Shown: one piece after another, positions 58,749-64,000 of the stretch
How positions within the stretch are numbered: the stretch's first letter is position 1
Layout: each line of letters begins with the position of its first letter
Assembly: GCF_001641285.1 (NCBI RefSeq)
Contig: NZ_CP014841.1
Span: 3,932,501-3,996,500 of the forward strand
Direction: 5' to 3'
DNA: 64,000 nucleotides
DNA from: Dyella thiooxydans
GTDB lineage: Bacteria; Pseudomonadota; Gammaproteobacteria; Xanthomonadales; Rhodanobacteraceae
Made by a program: the position numbers and the translations under genes
Notes under the pieces: generated by a model
What the model was told of the DNA's origin: nothing
Databases searched by the model: none
What the model saw: the letters and a program-made list of their open reading frames with translations, nothing else

Positions 58749-60266
58749 ATGAACGACCACCGGATCAGGAACATCGTCGTCGTGGGCGGCGGCAGCGCCG
58801 GCTGGATGGCGGCGGCGACCTTGGCTACCTACGTCGGCGAGGGCGCCAGGATCCGCCTGGTCGAGTCCGAGGAGATCGGTATCGTCGGCGTGGGCGAGGC
58901 CAGCGTGCCGCACATGCAGACGTTCAATCGTTCGGTTCTGGGCATCGACGAGCGCGAGTTCGTGGTCCGCACCCAGGCCACCTTCAAGCTGGGCATCCAG
59001 TTCAACGACTGGGGGCGCGTCGGCGAAAGCTACATCCACGGCTTTGGCAAGATCGGCCGGGGGCTGGGTCCGCTACCGTTCCACCAGTTCTGGCTGAAGC
59101 TGTTCCTCGGCGGACGCGCGGAGCCGATCGGTGCCTACTCGCTGCAGACCGTGGCGGCGCCGATGGGGCGCTTCATGGCAAGCGCCCCCGACGCACCGCC
59201 CGGCTCGCCGCTGGGCGACATCGCCTACGCCTACCACTTCGACGCGGCGGCATACGCCGGCTACCTGCGCGGCCTGGCCGAGGCGCGCGGCGTGCAGCGG
59301 GTGGAGGGCAAGATCGTTTCGGTGAGCCGTCGTGCGGACGACGGCTTCGTCGACGCGGTGGTGATGGAAGGCGGCGAGCGCATCGAGGGCGAGCTGTTCA
59401 TCGACTGCTCGGGCTTTCGCGGCCTGCTGATCGAGCAGGCGCTGCAGGCCGGCTACGAGGACTGGACGCACTGGCTTCCCTGCGACCGCGCGATGGCGGT
59501 GGCGTGTGAAATCACCGGGCCGCCGTTGCCCTACACGCGCGCGACGGCGCGGCCGGCCGGCTGGCAGTGGCGCATCCCGCTGCAGCATCGTGTCGGTAAT
59601 GGCTATGTGTACGCCAGCAACCGGATCAGCGACGACGAGGCGGCCGCGACCCTGCTCGCGAACCTGGACGGCCCGGCGTTGGGCGATCCGCGCCCGCTGC
59701 GTTTTACCACCGGTCGGCGCAAGCGGTTCTGGGACCGGAACGTGGTGGCGCTGGGCCTGGCCGCCGGTTTCATGGAGCCGCTGGAGTCGACCAGCATCTA
59801 CCTGATCCAGTCCGGCCTGCAGCGCCTGCTGGGCCTGTTTCCCGACCGCGATTTCGATCCGGTGCTGGTCGAGCGCTACAACCGCGAAACGATCTTCGAG
59901 TACGAAAAGACCCGCGACTTCCTGATCCTGCATTACAAGGCGACCGAGCGTGACGACACGCCGTTCTGGGATACGTGCCGCACCATGGAGGTGCCTGCTT
60001 CGCTGCAGGAGAACATCGACCTGTTCCGCGCCAGCGGCCGCTTCTTCCGTGATGCGGAGGAATTCTTCGCGCTGCCGAGCTGGATCCAGGTGATGCTGGG
60101 GCAGGGCATCGTGCCGCGCAGCTACCACCCGGTGGTGGACCGCATGCCCGAGGCCGAGCTGGTGCAGTTCGTCGAGCGCGTGCGCCTGTCCATGGCCGAG
60201 GCAGCGGCGGCGATGCCGATGCACCAGGCGTTCATCGACCGCTACTGCAAGGCGCCGGCCCCTTGA
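58749..60266 (+). CDS. Tryptophan-halogenase-family flavoenzyme
   Basis: A 505-residue FAD-dependent halogenase-family protein. The FAD site is VVVGGGSAGWMAAATLA. The halogenase-specific WxWxIP motif is present in GWQWRIPLQHRVGNGYVYAS. The lysine that forms the haloamine or guides hypohalous acid is in ATFKLGIQFNDW. GVGEASVPHM and LESTSIYLIQSGLQRLLGLF are also typical. Receptor-linked members from Xanthomonas campestris halogenate free indole in vitro and prefer bromide. The natural substrate is unknown, and a role in modifying a nutrient taken up by the receptor is inference. The ATG at 58749 follows AGGGG. Confidence 0.93.
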   Translation: MNDHRIRNIVVVGGGSAGWMAAATLATYVGEGARIRLVESEEIGIVGVGEASVPHMQTFNRSVLGIDEREFVVRTQATFKLGIQFNDWGRVGESYIHGFGKIGRGLGPLPFHQFWLKLFLGGRAEPIGAYSLQTVAAPMGRFMASAPDAPPGSPLGDIAYAYHFDAAAYAGYLRGLAEARGVQRVEGKIVSVSRRADDGFVDAVVMEGGERIEGELFIDCSGFRGLLIEQALQAGYEDWTHWLPCDRAMAVACEITGPPLPYTRATARPAGWQWRIPLQHRVGNGYVYASNRISDDEAAATLLANLDGPALGDPRPLRFTTGRRKRFWDRNVVALGLAAGFMEPLESTSIYLIQSGLQRLLGLFPDRDFDPVLVERYNRETIFEYEKTRDFLILHYKATERDDTPFWDTCRTMEVPASLQENIDLFRASGRFFRDAEEFFALPSWIQVMLGQGIVPRSYHPVVDRMPEAELVQFVERVRLSMAEAAAAMPMHQAFIDRYCKAPAP

Positions 60267-60291
60267 GCCCCGCACGCCTTGCTGCGGAACG

Positions 60292-61893
<1,602 letters not shown>

Positions 61894-61963
61894 GGCGACG
61901 TGTCGAGGCGCGGGAACCGCCCATTATAGCCGGGCCGGCCGATCCGGCCGGCCCGGGCCCGGC

Positions 61964-63373
61964 TCACTTCGCCAGCTTGGTCAGCACCTGGTGCCAGAAC
62001 TGCAGTCCGGCGCCCACCTCGGACGCCGGCAGCTTCTCGTTCAGGCCGTGGGCGAAGGTGTCGTCGGGCTTGGTGAAGGCCGCATCGGTGCCGTAGCAGG
62101 GCACACCGGCGTTGCGGAAGTACATGCTGTCGGAGGCGCCAGCGGACATGCCCGGCACGATCTCCACACCCGGGAAGCGGGCATGCACCGCCTCGGTCAC
62201 CGCGGCGATCACGTCCGGGCGCAGCGGTGAGGCGGGGCTTTCCACCGGCTTCGGATCGAGCACGGTGATGGTCGCCGTCGGGTCGTCGATCACTTTGGTC
62301 AGGGTCTCGCGCACGCTGGCCACCGGGGTGCCGGGGAAGATCCGGCAGTTCACGTTGACGCTGGCGCTCTGCGGGAGGGCGTTGAGCGCATGGCCGCCCT
62401 GCAGCATGGTCGCCACGCAGGTGGTGCGGATCTGTCCGACATAGGCTGGGTCGGCCGAGATCGTCGCGGCCGCCTGGGCATCGTCCGGGTGCGCGGCGAA
62501 CCGCAGCATCGCTTGACCCAGTGCGCCGGGCGTGTGCTGGCCGGTGGCCCGCAGCGAGGCGCGGGTGATGTCGTTGATCATCGGCGGGAACGCGTAGGCG
62601 GCCACCTTGTCGATCGCGTGCGACAGACGGTAGATCGCGTTGTCCGGCGAGGGCTCGCTGGAGTGGCCGCCGGGCGAGGTGAAGGTGATGCGGAAGTCCG
62701 CATAGGTCTTCTCGGCGGCCTGGATCTGGTAGACCACCGGCTTGCCGCTGGCCGGGTCCAGCGTACCGCCGCCGGCATCGGCGTTGAGCAGGAACTCGGC
62801 GTCGTGGTAACGCCGGGCCAGCTCGCGGGTGGTCGCCATGTCGGTCTCTTCGTCGCCGGACAGCAGCAGCACGATGTCACGGCTGGGCTTGAAGCCTTCG
62901 CGCTTGAGGCGGATCAGCGTCTCCACCAGCACCACGTCGGCGGTCTTCATGTCGGCGGTGCCGCGGCCGTAGAGGTAGCCGTTTTCCTGGATCAGGGTGA
63001 ACGGGTCGCGGGTCCAGTCCGAACGCTTGGCCGCCACCACGTCCATGTGCCCGGACAGGTAGATCGGCTTGCCGTGGCCGGTGCCGCGATAGCGGGCGAC
63101 CAGCGCGGCGGTCTCGCCGACCGGGATGATCTGGACGTCGTCCGCGGCGAAGCCGCCTTCCTTGAGCTTGTCGGCCAGATAGGCTGCCAGCGCCGGCACC
63201 TGGTGGTTGCCCTTGACCGTGGGCACGCTGATCGCGTGGCGCAGCATGGCCATCGCCTCGCCCAGCTCGCGGGTCTGCATCGGCGGCCCGGGCGGTCCGG
63301 CGACGGCAGTGGTGGCGGTCAGGCCCAAGGCGATCAGGGCGGCCAGGGGCCGCAGGGTGCGTGCTGCTCTCAT
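61964..63373 (-). CDS. Exported M20-family metallopeptidase
   Basis: A 469-residue zinc peptidase with a signal peptide (residues 1 to about 25, ending TTAVAG). The metal and catalytic residues are seen in YLSGHMDVVAAK (His and Asp), YGRGTADMKTAD (bridging Asp), LLSGDEETDMAT (catalytic Glu, then Glu) and NADAGGG. The dimerisation domain has FRITFTSPGGHSSEPSPDNA. It is probably a periplasmic aminoacylase or carboxypeptidase. The substrate is unknown. It is upstream of prfC on the same strand and downstream of a receptor gene. Confidence 0.93.
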   Translation of the reverse strand: MRAARTLRPLAALIALGLTATTAVAGPPGPPMQTRELGEAMAMLRHAISVPTVKGNHQVPALAAYLADKLKEGGFAADDVQIIPVGETAALVARYRGTGHGKPIYLSGHMDVVAAKRSDWTRDPFTLIQENGYLYGRGTADMKTADVVLVETLIRLKREGFKPSRDIVLLLSGDEETDMATTRELARRYHDAEFLLNADAGGGTLDPASGKPVVYQIQAAEKTYADFRITFTSPGGHSSEPSPDNAIYRLSHAIDKVAAYAFPPMINDITRASLRATGQHTPGALGQAMLRFAAHPDDAQAAATISADPAYVGQIRTTCVATMLQGGHALNALPQSASVNVNCRIFPGTPVASVRETLTKVIDDPTATITVLDPKPVESPASPLRPDVIAAVTEAVHARFPGVEIVPGMSAGASDSMYFRNAGVPCYGTDAAFTKPDDTFAHGLNEKLPASEVGAGLQFWHQVLTKLAK

Positions 63374-63449
63374 TTCGATGGTGCTCCCCGTGGTAAGTCG
63401 AGTGACGTTCGTCCGAGTATGCGTGGCGCCGCCCGCGCTGCCTATGGGG

Positions 63450-63479
63450 TCCCGGCCCGCGCTGGCACGCGGGCCGGGA
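63450..63479 (-). terminator. Terminator-like hairpin after the second receptor gene
   Basis: A perfect 12-bp stem (TCCCGGCCCGCG at 63450-63461, CGCGGGCCGGGA at 63468-63479) with a 6-base loop lies eight bases past the receptor stop on the minus strand. No T run follows. Confidence 0.62.
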
Positions 63480-63487
63480 TGACGGCG

Positions 63488-64000
63488 TCAGAGCTTGTAG
63501 TTCAGCCCGAACATCACCGTGCGCCCCCAGGTGTCGTACTCCAGCGGGCGGGCGACCTGCACGCTGTTGGGCAGGCCCGCGATCTGCTGGGTGGTATCCG
63601 ACGAGTTGGTCAGGTTGTTCACCTGCAGCAGCAGGGACAGGCCCTTCATGCGGCCCTCGTCGAAGGCGTAGCCCAGCTGCAGGTCGGTCTGCCGGTTGGC
63701 CAGGATCGTGGTGTAGCCGAGCTGATCGAACAGCGCGACCGCCTCGCCGGTGTACGAGGACCGGTAGCGCTCGGCGATGCGCGCGGAGAAGCCGTGCTTC
63801 TCGTAGTAGATCGCAAAATTGGCCACCTTGCGCGACAGGCCGGGCAGGGTGTGAGGGCCGCCCGGGATCGAGGACACCGAGCTCTTAGGGATGCTGCTGT
63901 TGGTCAGCGAGAAATTCGCCTGCACACCGAAGCCGTCCAACGCATCGGCGACCAGTCCACCCTCCAGCGAGCCGGACAGCTCCAGGCCCTCCATGCGCCC
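63488..64000 (-). CDS. TonB-dependent receptor, C-terminal part only
   Basis: The last 170 residues of an outer-membrane TonB-dependent receptor. They contain barrel strands such as LPGLSRKVANFAIYYEKHGF and SARIAERYRSSYTGEAVAL, then KGLSLLLQVNNLTNSSD and the final strand GRTVMFGLNYKL. The terminal residue is L rather than the more common F. The C-terminal pattern is that of the Xanthomonas/Caulobacter group of receptors. The frame is open to the window edge, so the gene continues to the right. The M20 peptidase gene follows on the same strand, suggesting joint use of a peptide-like nutrient (inference). Confidence 0.92.
   Translation of the reverse strand, partial: GRMEGLELSGSLEGGLVADALDGFGVQANFSLTNSSIPKSSVSSIPGGPHTLPGLSRKVANFAIYYEKHGFSARIAERYRSSYTGEAVALFDQLGYTTILANRQTDLQLGYAFDEGRMKGLSLLLQVNNLTNSSDTTQQIAGLPNSVQVARPLEYDTWGRTVMFGLNYKL

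Noticed and set aside
55397-58774. A 1125-codon minus-strand open frame across the receptor gene
   Set aside because: It mirrors the receptor coding sequence, and its Val/Gly/Arg/Ala-rich translation is typical of an antisense shadow.

Overview
The window is a high-GC gammaproteobacterial chromosome segment, most likely from the Xanthomonadales and by its gene mix probably a Rhodanobacteraceae relative (Rhodanobacter, Dyella, Luteibacter, Frateuria). The pointers are a surface-polysaccharide locus bounded by metB and etfA as in Xanthomonas, TonB-dependent receptors of the Xanthomonas/Caulobacter type, a receptor paired with a tryptophan-halogenase-family flavoenzyme, a MetJ repressor and a GTP-type PEP carboxykinase. 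The genus is inference.

Region 1 (1-28 kb) is a surface polysaccharide (LPS O-antigen type) locus. rfbA (cut by the left edge) and rfbB make dTDP-sugars. metB is followed by a forward group: an FkbM methyltransferase with a coiled coil, a double GT4 glycosyltransferase, gmd and rmd for GDP-rhamnose, and a large GT-C membrane protein. A reverse group then runs from etf-QO down to manC. It interleaves the respiratory electron-transfer genes (etf-QO, etfB, etfA) with glycosyltransferases, a Wzx-like flippase and a small methyltransferase. manC makes GDP-mannose, which gmd and rmd convert to a GDP-6-deoxyhexose. The glycosyltransferases would assemble the repeat unit and the flippase would export it. 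No Wzy, Wzm/Wzt or WaaL is recognisable.

Region 2 (28-45 kb) is mainly housekeeping: an amidase-signature hydrolase, alkB, gcvT and gcvH, a MetJ repressor fused in frame to a lysine/alanine-rich histone H1-like tail and preceded by two tandem met boxes, a TonB-like protein, a serine beta-lactamase-fold hydrolase, a GMC oxidoreductase, an NTP/NDP-exchanger-like transporter, a CBS protein, a GT2 enzyme, mtgA, hslO and a GAF-GAF-GGDEF-EAL protein.

Region 3 (45-64 kb) has an unknown exported protein, an ECF sigma/anti-sigma/DUF4097 operon, pckG, a TetR regulator divergent from an alpha/beta hydrolase and fadE, a DUF4442-type thioesterase-like gene, and an 890-base stretch with no convincing gene that ends in a 32-bp perfect palindrome. 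After that come a TonB-dependent receptor, the halogenase-family enzyme, prfC, an M20 peptidase and the C-terminus of a second receptor cut by the right edge.

The items most worth a second look are the MetJ-histone-tail fusion with its met-box operator, the palindrome in front of the receptor/halogenase pair, the free-standing 75-residue glycosyltransferase-tail gene at 24730-24957, and the weaving of ETF genes into the polysaccharide operon. No tRNA, rRNA, CRISPR array, insertion sequence or phage gene was recognised.
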